Of a stretch of 64,000 nucleotides of DNA, positions 36,615 through 46,507 are shown in pieces. Each line of letters starts with the position of its first letter. Positions within the stretch are counted from its first letter, which is position 1. The notes below the pieces were generated by a model. The model was not told the origin of the DNA. It saw only the letters and a program-made list of their open reading frames with translations, and searched no databases. This DNA comes from Pseudonocardia sp. 73-21. GTDB lineage: Bacteria > Actinomycetota > Actinomycetes > Mycobacteriales > Pseudonocardiaceae. The DNA lies in the NCBI RefSeq assembly GCF_001899645.1, contig NZ_MKVV01000028.1, positions 143,039 to 207,038 of the forward strand. Direction: 5' to 3'. The translations under genes were made by a program, and so were the position numbers.

Positions 36615-36670
36615 GGGTGGGCGGGCGGGCCGGTCTTGACGGCAGGGGTGGGGCGCGGTCTGCTGGCGCC

Positions 36671-37789
36671 GTGATCGTCGACGAGGGACCGCTGGCCGAC
36701 GTCGTACGGGAGCTGCGGCTCGTGGACCACCACGTGCACGGCGCGGCGACGGCCGATCTCGACGCCGCCGCGTTCGAGGACGGGCTCACCGAGTCGCCCT
36801 GGCCCGCAGCCCCCGGCACGTCGCACCTGGACTCGCAGGTGGGGTTCGCCGTGCGCCGCTGGTGCGCGCCGGTGCTCGAGCTCCCACCGCACGTCGACCT
36901 CCCGGCCTACCTGGCCCGGCGCCACGAGCTGGGCACCGCCGAGGTGACGCGTCGTTTCCTCACCGCCAGCGGCATCGGCCGGTTCCTCGTGGAGACCGGG
37001 TACCTGCCCGACCAGGTCCTCGGCCCGGCGCAGATGGCCGCCGTCGTCGGCGGGGAGACCGCCGAGGTCGTGCGGCTGGAGACGGTGGCCGAGGAGGTCG
37101 CCGCCGCCCGACCCGACGCCGGCCGCTTCGCCGACGCCTTCGCCACCGCGCTCGCCGAGCGGGCCCGGACGGCCGTCGGGCTCAAGTCCGTGATCGCCTA
37201 CCGCCACGGCCTCGACGTCGACCCGGCCCGCCCGACGCCCCTCGAGGTCCTCCGCGCGGCGGGCCGGTGGCTCAAAGCGGGCGGGCGGCTCACCGATCCG
37301 GTGCTGCTGCGGCATCTGCTGTGGGCGGGCGTCGAGCACGGGCTGCCGCTGCAGTTCCACGTCGGCTACGGCGATCCCGACCTCACGCTGCACCGCTGCG
37401 ACCCGTCGCTGCTCACGCCGTTCATCCGCGCCGTGCAGGTCCCGGTCATGCTGCTGCACTGCTACCCGTACCACCGCACGGCCGCGTACCTCGCCGGCGC
37501 GTTCCCGCACGTGTACCTCGACGTCGGGCTGGCGATGAACTACACCGGCGCCCGCAGCCGCGCCGTGCTCGCCGAGACGCTCGAGGTGGCGCCGTTCGGC
37601 AAGGTCCTCTTCTCCTCCGACGCCCTGGGCCCGCCGGAGCTGCACCACCTCGGGGCGGTGCTGTGGCGCCGCGCGGTCACCGACGTGCTGGGCGGGTGGG
37701 TCGCCGACGGCGACTGGTCGGCCGCCGACGCCGTGCGCGTCGCCGAGATGATCGGCAGCGGCAACGCGACCAGGGTCTACCGCCTGTGA
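36671..37789 (+). CDS. Amidohydrolase of the FluG N-terminal type
   Basis: The 372-aa TIM-barrel hydrolase of the amidohydrolase_2 family has the metal-binding DHHVHG near 20, GLKSVIAYRHGLDVDP near 165, LQFHVGYGDPDLTLHRCDPS near 235, MLLHCYPYHRTAAYLA near 262, and a C-terminal KVLFSSDALGPPELHH with the catalytic Asp. The stop overlaps the start of a glutamine-synthetase-like gene (GTGA). Fungal FluG and plant NodGS proteins fuse these same two domains, so they probably act together, perhaps on gamma-glutamyl amides. The substrate is not known. Confidence 0.83.
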   Translation: MIVDEGPLADVVRELRLVDHHVHGAATADLDAAAFEDGLTESPWPAAPGTSHLDSQVGFAVRRWCAPVLELPPHVDLPAYLARRHELGTAEVTRRFLTASGIGRFLVETGYLPDQVLGPAQMAAVVGGETAEVVRLETVAEEVAAARPDAGRFADAFATALAERARTAVGLKSVIAYRHGLDVDPARPTPLEVLRAAGRWLKAGGRLTDPVLLRHLLWAGVEHGLPLQFHVGYGDPDLTLHRCDPSLLTPFIRAVQVPVMLLHCYPYHRTAAYLAGAFPHVYLDVGLAMNYTGARSRAVLAETLEVAPFGKVLFSSDALGPPELHHLGAVLWRRAVTDVLGGWVADGDWSAADAVRVAEMIGSGNATRVYRL

Positions 37790-39078
37790 CGGAACGACTG
37801 GTCAGGTTTCTCTACGGCGACCCCAGCGGCGTCATCCGCGGCAAGCAGGTGCACCGCTCCCGCTTCGACGACGCCGTCGTCTCCGGGCTCGGTCTCACCC
37901 GCGCCCAGAACGCGATCAACGTCCTCGACGACCTCGTGCCGGTCGAGGGCATGGAACCGGTCGGTGAGATCCGGATCGTGCCCGACATGGACACCTACCA
38001 GGCGCTGCCGTGGCTCGACGGCGTCGGGAGCGTGTTCTGCGACCAGGTCGGCCACGACGGCACCGACTGGGGCGGCTGCCCGCGGTCGTTCCTGAAGCGG
38101 GCGGTGGGCCGGGCCGGCACGGCCGGGTTGAGCGTCCAGGCGTCGTTCGAGAACGAGTTCTACCTGGCCGAGCGCACCCCGTCGGGGCCGAAGCCGTGGG
38201 GCGACGGGCCCGTCTACTCCTCGGCCGGGCTCGACCGCGCCGCGCCCGTCGTCAACGACATCGTCGACGCGCTGGTGGAGCAGGGCATCGAGGTGGAGCA
38301 GGCGATCAACGAGTACGGGCCCGGCCAGCAGGAGATCTCGATCCGCCACGCCGACGCGCTGCGCGCCGCCGACAACCAGCTCCGCGTGCGCGACACCGTC
38401 CGCGGCATCGCCGGGGTGCGTCACGGCCTGCTCGCGTCGTTCGCGCCGAAACCGTGGGCCGACGCGATCGGCAGCGGCTGCCACCTGCACTTCTCGCTCC
38501 GGGACGCCGACGGGGAGAACGTGATGGCGCCCGCGGACGATCCGCAGGGACTGTCCGACACCGCCCGGGCGTTCCTGGCCGGCGTCCTCGACCATCTGCC
38601 CGCCCTCGTCGCGCTCACCTGTCCGTCCTACCTGTCCTACGCTCGGCTGCGCCCCGGCGCCTGGGCCGGGTCCACCGTCTCCTGGGGGTTCGACAACCGC
38701 GAGGCCGCGCTGCGCGTCGCGTCGCCGTTCCGCGGTCGCGAGCGGGCCAGCGCCAACGCCGAGCTCAAGACGTGTGACGCCAGCAGCAACCCGCACCTCG
38801 CCCTGGGCGGGCTGATCCTGGCCGGGCTGGACGGGCTGGAGCGGAAGCTGGAGCTGCCCGAACCCGCGGCGCACGACCCGGCGTCGCTCCCGGGGTTCCG
38901 GTCGCTGCCGGCCACCCAGCTGCAGGCCCTGGCCGAACTGGAGGCCGACACCGTGCTCACCGTCGGGCTCGGCGACCTGCTCACCCGCTGCATCCTGGCC
39001 ACGCGGCGCTCCGAGTACGCCCGCTGCGCCCAGATGGGCGACGACGCGGTACGGGCCGTGACTTTCGAGGTCTTCTGA
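37786..39078 (+). CDS. Glutamine synthetase-like (type I-fold) ligase
   Basis: The 430-aa product has GS landmarks: ENEFYLAE (metal Glu) near 123, NEYGPGQQEISIRHADALRAADN near 170, the ATP/metal loop SGCHLHFSLRDADGENVM near 228 and NREAALRVASPFRGRERAS near 303. The usual C-terminal ExR motif (E-V-R in bacterial GSI) reads AELKTCDASSNPHLALGG, so the Arg is replaced. This and the paired amidohydrolase point to a gamma-glutamyl ligase for an amine other than ammonia rather than a housekeeping GlnA. Confidence 0.83.
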   Translation: MTERLVRFLYGDPSGVIRGKQVHRSRFDDAVVSGLGLTRAQNAINVLDDLVPVEGMEPVGEIRIVPDMDTYQALPWLDGVGSVFCDQVGHDGTDWGGCPRSFLKRAVGRAGTAGLSVQASFENEFYLAERTPSGPKPWGDGPVYSSAGLDRAAPVVNDIVDALVEQGIEVEQAINEYGPGQQEISIRHADALRAADNQLRVRDTVRGIAGVRHGLLASFAPKPWADAIGSGCHLHFSLRDADGENVMAPADDPQGLSDTARAFLAGVLDHLPALVALTCPSYLSYARLRPGAWAGSTVSWGFDNREAALRVASPFRGRERASANAELKTCDASSNPHLALGGLILAGLDGLERKLELPEPAAHDPASLPGFRSLPATQLQALAELEADTVLTVGLGDLLTRCILATRRSEYARCAQMGDDAVRAVTFEVF

Positions 39079-39093
39079 GGGGACCATCTGCCG

Positions 39094-39286
39094 ATGACGA
39101 CCACGCTGCGGCGGGAACTGGGTGTGTGGCAGGCGGTCGGACTGTCCCTGGCTCTGATGGCCCGGTCCATGGCCGCCAACATCAACCCCGCAGGGCACGG
39201 CCGACGCCGCGGCCCTGGACAGCCTGGGGATCTGGACGAACCAGCCCGGAAAGGGCCGGCTTCCTCGTCGCCGCGCTGTTCTGAAC
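39094..39286 (+). pseudogene. APC-family amino acid/amine permease remnant
   Basis: ATG 39094 opens MTTTLRRELGVWQAVGLSLA and continues LMARSMAANINP, the standard N terminus of APC permeases. One extra C in AACCCC breaks the frame; the -1 frame resumes PQGTADAAA. The sequence then jumps to a stray tail ERAGFLVAALF with a stop. Most of the roughly 450-aa permease is deleted. It directly follows the GS-like gene, so the operon once had a transporter for its substrate. Confidence 0.75.
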
Positions 39287-39741
39287 TGAGGTGGGAGGTC
39301 TGGGACACCACCGTCTCGGCGATGCGCTCACTGATCCGTCCCGCCGCGAGCAGCGCGCCGACCCCGGTCAGGTCGCTGTTCAGAGCGCGGGCGACCCCGA
39401 GGCGCCGCGATCCGTGGAACGGCGACACCTTGCACACCAGCACGATCTGGTCGGCGATACCCCGCCCGAGCGCGACGGGGATCGAGCCGGCCTGACCCCA
39501 CGAGCGCGATCTGCTCCTCGACCTGCTGACGCCCGAACGCCACCATCTCCGCGTACTGCGCGGCGGCGAGCGCGGACCGGATCTGTTCCATCACCGCGAT
39601 CCTGTCGATCCGCTCAGCCCCGGTGGCCGGGGCGGGCGACGTGGCATGGGCGGTCAGCTCGGCGAGCGTGCCGAGCAGCCCGGCGGCGACGTGGTCGACC
39701 GCCTCACCCGCTCGTTCCGTATCGCTCGCATGTTCGAAAGA
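39285..39741 (-). pseudogene. DUF222/13E12-family HNH endonuclease fragment
   Basis: On the minus strand the N-terminal DUF222 domain is readable as FEHASDTERAGEAVDHVAAG..., MEQIRSALAAAQYAEMVAF and EEQIALVG. After one extra G (GTGGGGTCAGG, about 39495) the other frame continues GQAGSIPVALGRGIADQIVL, then VSPFHGSRRLGVARAL and LLAAGRISERIAETVVSQTS. The start codon is degraded and the HNH half is missing, ending where the permease tail begins. These genes are abundant in actinobacteria and often decay. Confidence 0.8.
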
Positions 39742-39833
39742 GTACCGGCGAGCACCGACAATCTCGGCGCTCGATGAGTCCAGGCCGTGGGTCGGGTCTG
39801 CCCTGGCATGATCTGAATCATCGCCGAATCCCG

Positions 39834-40070
39834 GTCACCCTCGACGGATTCGTCACCGGCCCCGACCCCGGCTCGGACAACGGTCCGGGCACCAGCGGCC
39901 AGGCCCTGCACGCCCGGGCGTTCTCCGACGACCCCGACGAGCGCCGCCTCCTCGTGAGGCGACGGCCCGCTCCGGCGCCGTCATCGTCGGCCGCCGGCTC
40001 GTCGACCTCGTCGACGGGCCGGACGGATGAACGACGCCGCCACCCATGAGCCGGCCCGCACCACCGCCGA
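39834..40070 (+). pseudogene. DHFR/RibD C-terminal domain protein remnant
   Basis: Three successive frames give VTLDGFVTGPDPGSDNGPGT...ALHARAFSDDPDERRLL, then EATARSGAVIVGRRLVDLVD with GPDG, then NDAATHEPA, a good match to the N-terminal half of bacterial dihydrofolate-reductase-like reductases. Frameshifts lie near 39953 and at 40026-40030 (where GGATGGAAC became GGATGAAC). The first strand and the second half of the fold are gone. Confidence 0.75.
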
Positions 40071-40196
40071 GAGCATGGTGAGCGCCGACTTCTGGCCGCA
40101 TAGACCCCGGGATCGTGCGGCGCGACGTGCCCGGCGAGATGGTGACGATCGCGCGGTGACGTCGACGACCAGGGAACGTCCCCGGCGCGCGTCAGT
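40070..40196. other. Degenerate spacer after the DHFR remnant
   Basis: A short open stretch on the plus strand (DPGIVRRDVPGEMVTIAR then stop, about 40107-40160) looks like the tail of a lost gene. Nothing else is recognisable. The whole 39.08-40.20 kb interval has no intact gene. Confidence 0.35.
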
Positions 40197-40550
40197 TCAG
40201 AACGCCATCGCCTGCGCTCGGCGCTTGACCTCCCGGTGCCGGCCCGCCTTCAGCTGCTCGACGGGCGTGCCCGGCAGCGACTCGTCGTGCTCGTAGAGCC
40301 AGCGCAGGATCTCGACGTCGGTGTAGCCACCGTCGCGCAGCAGGATGATGGTGCCGGACAGACCCTTGACGATCTCCTCGCCGTCGAAGAAGTCCGCAGG
40401 CACCACCACGTCCTTGTCGCGGCGGAAGGACAGCAGCTGGCCGTCGCGCACCAGCTGGGCCACGCGGGAGGTGGGGATGGACAGGAGCTGCGCGACATCC
40501 TCGGCGGACAGGGTCGCCACGTCCTCGGACAGCACGGACACGTCGTTCAC
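40197..40550 (-). CDS. Rv2175c-like DNA-binding protein
   Basis: The 117-aa product has a winged-helix/HTH N-terminal half (LSAEDVAQLLSIPTSRVAQLVRDGQLLSF near 15-45, with RRDKDVVVPADFF) and a C-terminal GLSGTIILLRDGGYTDVEILRWLYEHD helix pair. In M. tuberculosis Rv2175c binds DNA and is a substrate of the adjacent kinase PknL; the same divergent arrangement is present here. GTG 40550 is the chosen start; no clear ribosome site precedes it. Confidence 0.85.
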   Translation of the reverse strand: MNDVSVLSEDVATLSAEDVAQLLSIPTSRVAQLVRDGQLLSFRRDKDVVVPADFFDGEEIVKGLSGTIILLRDGGYTDVEILRWLYEHDESLPGTPVEQLKAGRHREVKRRAQAMAF

Positions 40551-40605
40551 GACGGCACACGATGCCACACCTGCGGGCGTTCCGGGACCACAATGAAGCG
40601 GACGG

Positions 40606-40611
40606 TACCGT
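40606..40611 (+). promoter_or_regulatory. Putative -10 element for leaderless pknL
   Basis: TACCGT is followed by CGGGGC and GTG 40618. The 6-nt spacer is identical in sequence to that of the idsA promoter. Confidence 0.5.
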
Positions 40612-40617
40612 CGGGGC

Positions 40618-42348
40618 GTGAACGCCCCTCCGAGCGCAGGCACGCTGCTGGACGCGCGCTACCGGGTGGGGTCGGTCATCGCCCGGGGCGGCATGTCCAC
40701 CGTCTACCGCGGCACCGACACCCGGTTGGACCGCCCGGTGGCCGTGAAGATCATGGACCCCCGGATGGCGGCCGACCCGGCGTTCCGGATGCGGTTCGAG
40801 CGTGAGGCCCGCTCGGCGGCCCGCATCGACCACCCGGCCGTCGTGGACGTCTTCGACCAGGGCGCGGAGATCGGACCGGACGGCGACACGCTGTTCCTCG
40901 TCATGGAGCTCGTCGAGGGCTGCACCCTGCGCGACGTGCTGCGCCAGCGCGGCGCGCTCGGGGTCCCGGCCGCGCTGGCGGTGCTCGAACCCGTGCTGCT
41001 CGGCCTGGCCGAGGCCCACCGCCTCGGCATGGTGCACCGCGACGTCAAACCGGAGAACGTGCTGATCAGCACCGCGCGCGAGGTGAAGGTCGCCGACTTC
41101 GGCCTCGTCGTCGCCGCGGCCGAGGCCGGGCTCAGCCACGCCGGACTGATCATGGGCACGGTCGCGTACCTCTCCCCCGAGCAGGTCGCGACGGGCGCGG
41201 CCGACGCCCGCAGCGACGTCTACTCCGCCGGGATCATGCTCTACGAGATGCTGACGGGCACCCCGCCCTACAGCGGCGACACCGCGATCTCGGTGGCCTA
41301 CCGGCACGTGAACTCCGACGTGCCGCCGCCGTCGCTGATCGCCGGCGACGTCCCGCCCGAGCTCGACGCGCTGGTGCGCCGCGCCACCCACCGCGACCCC
41401 GCGGCGCGCCCCGCCGACGCCACCGCGATGCTCGCCGAGCTGCGCCGGGTGGCCGCGGCCCTGGAGGTGCCACGGGTGCCGCCGCCCGGGCCGCCGCCGC
41501 GCCCGGTGGAGGAGCAGGCCACCGTCCCGGCCGCGCCGGTCCGGTCACCGGCCCGCTCGAACGGCACACGGATGCTGGAGCGCGGCGCGGCCGCCCCGCC
41601 GGAGGAGCCGCCGACCCACCTGGCGGCCCGGCGTCGCAGCCGCCGCGTGTTCGCCGTGTGGATCGCGATCGTGCTGGTCCTGGCGCTGGCCGTCGGGGTG
41701 TCGGCGTGGTGGCTCGGCGCCGGGCGCTGGACGGCCATGCCGTCGATCGTGGGCCTGCAGCAGACGGCGGCCGAGAAGCTGCTCGCCGACGCCGACCTGG
41801 TGCCCACCTCCACCGACAGCTACGACGACTCGCTCGCCGCCGGCCTCGTCGCGCAGACCGACCCCGGACCCGACGCCCGGTTGCTGCGGGGCAGCACCGT
41901 GCAGATCGTGGTGTCCCGCGGGCGGCCCGTCGTTCCCGCGGTGGCGCCCGGCACCAGCGTCGCCGACGCGCAGGCCGCCATCCGCAACGCCGAGCTCAAC
42001 CCGGTGCAGTCCACGACGGCGGCCGAGTACAGCGCGACGGTGCCGCAGGGTGCGGTGGTGCGTACGAATCCGGCGGCCGGCACCCCGCTGCCCAGCGGCG
42101 GCGCGGTCACCCTGGTGCTCAGCCGCGGCGCCGAGCCCCCTCCCCCGCCCGCGGAGGTCGCGGTCCCGGACGTGACGGGCAAGAGGTTCGGCGACGCCGC
42201 GAAGACCCTGCAGAAGCTGGGCCTCGACGCCGAGCAGGACTCCGGCTTCCTCGGCGGCCGGGACAGCCGCGTGCAGTACCAGGACCCCGAACCCGGCAGC
42301 CAGGTCCCCCCGGGCACCACGATCACTCTCCACACCGGCTTCTTCTAG
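40618..42348 (+). CDS. pknL: Ser/Thr protein kinase PknL with PASTA domains
   Basis: The 576-aa membrane kinase has an N-terminal catalytic domain (about 12-275) with the Gly loop ARGGMSTVYRG, the VAVKIMD lysine, HRDVKPENVL, DFGLVVAAAE and the activation-loop end GTVAYLSPEQ. A Pro-rich juxtamembrane region, one transmembrane helix (about 342-364) and three extracellular PASTA units (MPSIVGLQQTAAEKLL, PAVAPGTSVADAQ, VPDVTGKRFGDAAKTL) follow. PASTA domains sense muropeptides or lipid II. M. tuberculosis PknL is shorter and lacks PASTA (from memory), so this is the full-length form. It is divergent from its likely substrate gene. Confidence 0.94.
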   Translation: MNAPPSAGTLLDARYRVGSVIARGGMSTVYRGTDTRLDRPVAVKIMDPRMAADPAFRMRFEREARSAARIDHPAVVDVFDQGAEIGPDGDTLFLVMELVEGCTLRDVLRQRGALGVPAALAVLEPVLLGLAEAHRLGMVHRDVKPENVLISTAREVKVADFGLVVAAAEAGLSHAGLIMGTVAYLSPEQVATGAADARSDVYSAGIMLYEMLTGTPPYSGDTAISVAYRHVNSDVPPPSLIAGDVPPELDALVRRATHRDPAARPADATAMLAELRRVAAALEVPRVPPPGPPPRPVEEQATVPAAPVRSPARSNGTRMLERGAAAPPEEPPTHLAARRRSRRVFAVWIAIVLVLALAVGVSAWWLGAGRWTAMPSIVGLQQTAAEKLLADADLVPTSTDSYDDSLAAGLVAQTDPGPDARLLRGSTVQIVVSRGRPVVPAVAPGTSVADAQAAIRNAELNPVQSTTAAEYSATVPQGAVVRTNPAAGTPLPSGGAVTLVLSRGAEPPPPPAEVAVPDVTGKRFGDAAKTLQKLGLDAEQDSGFLGGRDSRVQYQDPEPGSQVPPGTTITLHTGFF

Positions 42349-42352
42349 CCGG
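42335..42352. terminator. Two-way terminator between pknL and aroG
   Basis: CCGGCT, TCTTCT, AGCCGG: 6-bp perfect stem spanning the pknL stop, only a few bases from the aroG stop. It is well placed for both convergent genes. Confidence 0.55.
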
Positions 42353-42357
42353 CCTGG

Positions 42358-43758
<1,401 letters not shown>

Positions 43759-43872
43759 CTATGCCGTGGGGCCGCCGGCGGGCCGCAGACCCCGGCGCTC
43801 CGGCGGACGCCGGACACGCAGCGTCACCCGTTCGGCCCGATTCCACTGTGGAGTGGCCGGGAACCCCCCGTC

Positions 43873-44016
43873 ATGTCAACCATTCTCTGGATCATCGCCG
43901 TCGTCCTCGTGATCGCCGGCATCCTCGCGCTCTTCCGCCGTCAGCTGCTCTGGGGCGCCGTGTTGATCATCGTCGGACTCCTCGTCGGCCCCGGCGGCGT
44001 GAGCATCTTCACCTGA
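43873..44016 (+). CDS. GPGG-motif small membrane protein
   Basis: The 47-aa product (MSTILWIIAVVLVIAGILAL followed by a basic FRRQ turn and a second helix) ends in VGPGGVSIFT, the GPGG motif of a small actinobacterial membrane protein family. It is two helices with a positively charged loop, so both ends probably face outward. ATG 43873 has no strong ribosome site. It is divergent from aroG and convergent with the RNase AS gene, which is 15 bp away. Function unknown. Confidence 0.8.
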   Translation: MSTILWIIAVVLVIAGILALFRRQLLWGAVLIIVGLLVGPGGVSIFT

Positions 44017-44039
44017 TCTACCGGGAACGATCTACCGGG
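44015..44039. repeat. 14-bp-offset direct duplication
   Basis: GATCTACCGGG occurs at 44015-44025 and again at 44029-44039, covering the two convergent stop codons. This is probably a slippage duplication that created or moved a stop. Confidence 0.8.
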
Positions 44040-44520
44040 CGGCCACGGCCGCCTCGATCACGTCCCACCGCGACCGGTTGAGCCGGGCGTCGGCCAGGGC
44101 GTCGTGGGCGTCGGACGTGGGCGGGGGCAGCGGGGGCCTGCCCGCGTCCTCCCAGCGCTGCCGCAGCTCACGGGTGAACCGCGGCAGCGACCGGGGCAGT
44201 GCGGGCATTGCGCCCCACAGCTGGCACAGCGCCACGTGGTCGTACGCGGCGATCCACGCCCACAGCTCGACTTCGCCCGGCGCGCCGGTCAGGAACTCCA
44301 GCAGGTCGGTACGCAGCCGTTCCCGGGAGCGCCACGCCTTGTCCGCCGGTGAGGGGAGCTTGGGCAGGACGTTGGCGCGCACCCAGGACCCCGCGCGGTC
44401 GGGGTCGAACTCCGTGGAGACCGCGTAGAACTCACGCCCGTCCTCGCCGACCACCCCGATCGAGACGAGGTCGATGGTCGTACCGTCCTCGATGAATTCC
44501 GTATCGTAGAAAAAACGCAC
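44032..44520 (-). CDS. 3'-5' exoribonuclease (RNase AS family)
   Basis: The 162-aa DEDDh nuclease is like Rv2179c, which hydrolyses adenylate-containing RNA 3' ends. Motifs: exo I YDTEFIEDGTTIDLVSIG near 5, exo II WAWIAAYDHVALCQLWG near 88 with the Asp, and exo III AHDALADARLNRSRWDVI near 138 with the catalytic His-Asp. The length equals the family. Start ATG 44520. Confidence 0.92.
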   Translation of the reverse strand: MRFFYDTEFIEDGTTIDLVSIGVVGEDGREFYAVSTEFDPDRAGSWVRANVLPKLPSPADKAWRSRERLRTDLLEFLTGAPGEVELWAWIAAYDHVALCQLWGAMPALPRSLPRFTRELRQRWEDAGRPPLPPPTSDAHDALADARLNRSRWDVIEAAVAAR

Positions 44521-44544
44521 GACGCCGAGATTAGCCCGGCGGTT

Positions 44545-45040
44545 CGGGGAGCCATGAGGAGCACACGCACGGCCCTACCTGCTGTTCGCTCCCGGTCCTC
44601 TCGGGGTGGCCACGTTCCCGGTGCTGCACGTTCGTCGGGCCCGACGCCGTGGCCGCCGTCGGCCGTCGGTGCTTGCTCGACGGCGCCGGGCCGGGGCAGA
44701 CCTTCCGCGCGATCACGCTGCCCCTGCAGCGCCCGACGCTGTTGGTCGGGCTGGTCACGGGCGTGATCTCCACGTTCCAGACGTTCGACGCCGTGTACGC
44801 GCTCACACCGGAGGGTGGGCCGGCGGGCGTCACCGACGTGGTGGCGGGCCGGATCTACCACGAGGCGTTCCCGAACCGGGCGGGCGGGCAGGCGGCGGTG
44901 ATGGCCGTGGTGCTGTTCGTGCTGCTCGTGGCCGTCACGCTGGTGCAGCAGCGGTGGTTCGCCCGCCGCACGACTTACGACCTCTCGACGTGAACCGCCG
45001 CTCCGCTGCTGGTGGTCTTCCTGCTGTTCCAGCGGCATCG
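44545..45040 (+). pseudogene. Remnants of two sugar ABC transporter permease genes
   Basis: A first piece (44545-44620) reads RPYLLFAPGPLGVATFPVLH, the start of a MalF/UgpA-type permease. After a deletion the other frame gives DGAGPGQTFRAITLPLQRPT, then VYALTPEGGPAGVTDVVAG and a normal C terminus (44649-44993), covering the EAA-like loop. Directly after it, PLLVVFLLFQRH (about 45003-45040) is the C-terminal end of a MalG/UgpE-type partner whose body is gone. Confidence 0.75.
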
Positions 45041-45294
45041 TGATCCGGTCGATCACGATCACCGGGTTCCGCTGGCGTGGCGTCGTGCCGCTGTCGATCT
45101 CCGAGGACCCGGGTACCGGTCTCGTCGCGGTCACGCTGACCGACGCCGACGGTGGGGTGGTCCAGACCCGGGTGGTGTCGGCCGAGGAGCTGCCCCGGAT
45201 CGCGGCCCGGGCGCGCGCCCTGGTGGCGCGCGGTGACGCGGCCGCGTTCGTCACGCTCGACGATCTGGTGGACGACCGGGACCCTCCCGGGTGA
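45040..45294 (+). CDS. Small hypothetical protein
   Basis: The 84-aa frame from GTG 45040 (IRSITITGFRWRGVVPLSIS, then a predicted beta-rich part and LPRIAARARALVARGDAA helix) has normal codon usage but no recognised family. It starts where a permease remnant ends and its last 44 bp overlap the convergent MFS gene. It could be a real small protein or a leftover of a larger one. Confidence 0.4.
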   Translation: MIRSITITGFRWRGVVPLSISEDPGTGLVAVTLTDADGGVVQTRVVSAEELPRIAARARALVARGDAAAFVTLDDLVDDRDPPG

Positions 45295-46507
45295 TCCCCT
45301 CGTCGCGGTGGGCCCGGGTGGAGCGCGGCGTCGCGAACGGCGACCAGCGCGGCACCCACACCCCGAGCAGCGCGGCCGCGAGCAGCCCCACCGACCCGAT
45401 CGCGACGATCCCGGCCCCGAGTCCGGCGGACAGCGCCACCACCGACACGACGACGGGCCCGGCCGCGTTGCCGGAGTCGGAGAACAGCCGCCACACCGAC
45501 AGGAACCGCGCGCGGGAGTCGGCCGGGGCCACGTCGGCGCCGAGCGTCATCATGATCCCGGAGCCGATGCCGTTGCCGAAACTCATGATCATCGCGACGA
45601 GCGTCAACGTGACGATGCCGTGCGTCAGCGGGATCGCCATCATCGCCGCGCCCAGGACCAGCATCGACGGCAGTGCGATCGCGAGCCGGCCGTAGCGGTC
45701 CATGACCTTGCCCGACGGGTAGAACAGCGCCATGTCCACGGCACTGGCGATGCCGAAGATCAGGCTGGTCTGGCCCGCGTCGAGCCCGAGGTGCTCGGCC
45801 CACAGCGGCAGCACCGTCTGGCGCGCGGCGCGCACGGCCCCGACGGCGAGCACAGCCAGCCCGAGCGTGGCGAACAGGCGGCGGTAGCGGTGCAGCATCG
45901 TCGCTGCCCCGACTCCGCCGCGGACGGCCCGCGACCCGGCCGGCGGCGCGACGTCGGGCACGACGACCAGCAGCACGGCGGCGGCCACGACGGCGACCAT
46001 CGCCACCACGTAGGCCCCGCGCAGCCCGACCAGCGCGATCGCCCCCGCACCGACGAACGGCCCGAGGAACAGCCCGATCCGGTGCGAGCCGCCGAGCGTC
46101 GACATCGCCCGCGCGCGCAGCGTCACCGGCGCCACCTCGGTGAGGTAGGACTGGCGGGCCAGGTAGTAGGTGGAGTTCGCCGCGCCGATCACGAGCAGCG
46201 CCGGGCCCAGCACCAGCAGGGACGGCGCGAGGAAGCACGCGACGAGGGCCACCAGCGCCACGCCGGCCGCCAGCAGCATCGCGTGCCGGTCGCCGATGCG
46301 GTCGGCCAGCCGCGCGGCCGGCACGTCGCCGAGGATCTGGCCGATGCCCAGCAGCGCCAGCATGAACCCGGCGGTGCCCGCCGAGGCGCCGAGATCGAGC
46401 GCCGTCAGCGCGATCACCGGCGCGATCGCCCCGTTGCCGATCTCGAAGACCAGCGCGGGCAGGAACACCGACGGTGCGATCGACCGCAGGGTGACCGGGG
46501 CGGTCAC
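45251..46507 (-). CDS. Major facilitator superfamily transporter
   Basis: The 418-aa product has about twelve transmembrane helices. The loop 2-3 motif appears as GDVPAARLADRIGDRHAMLL near 65, with motif-like RARAMSTLGGSHRIGLFLGPFVGA in the middle of the first half and PSGKVMDRYGRLAIALPSML in the second half. It resembles drug or sugar efflux proteins of the DHA1 type; the substrate is not predictable. GTG 46507 is chosen as start. It is intact while the ABC importer genes on both sides are broken. Confidence 0.88.
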   Translation of the reverse strand: MTAPVTLRSIAPSVFLPALVFEIGNGAIAPVIALTALDLGASAGTAGFMLALLGIGQILGDVPAARLADRIGDRHAMLLAAGVALVALVACFLAPSLLVLGPALLVIGAANSTYYLARQSYLTEVAPVTLRARAMSTLGGSHRIGLFLGPFVGAGAIALVGLRGAYVVAMVAVVAAAVLLVVVPDVAPPAGSRAVRGGVGAATMLHRYRRLFATLGLAVLAVGAVRAARQTVLPLWAEHLGLDAGQTSLIFGIASAVDMALFYPSGKVMDRYGRLAIALPSMLVLGAAMMAIPLTHGIVTLTLVAMIMSFGNGIGSGIMMTLGADVAPADSRARFLSVWRLFSDSGNAAGPVVVSVVALSAGLGAGIVAIGSVGLLAAALLGVWVPRWSPFATPRSTRAHRDEGITREGPGRPPDRRA

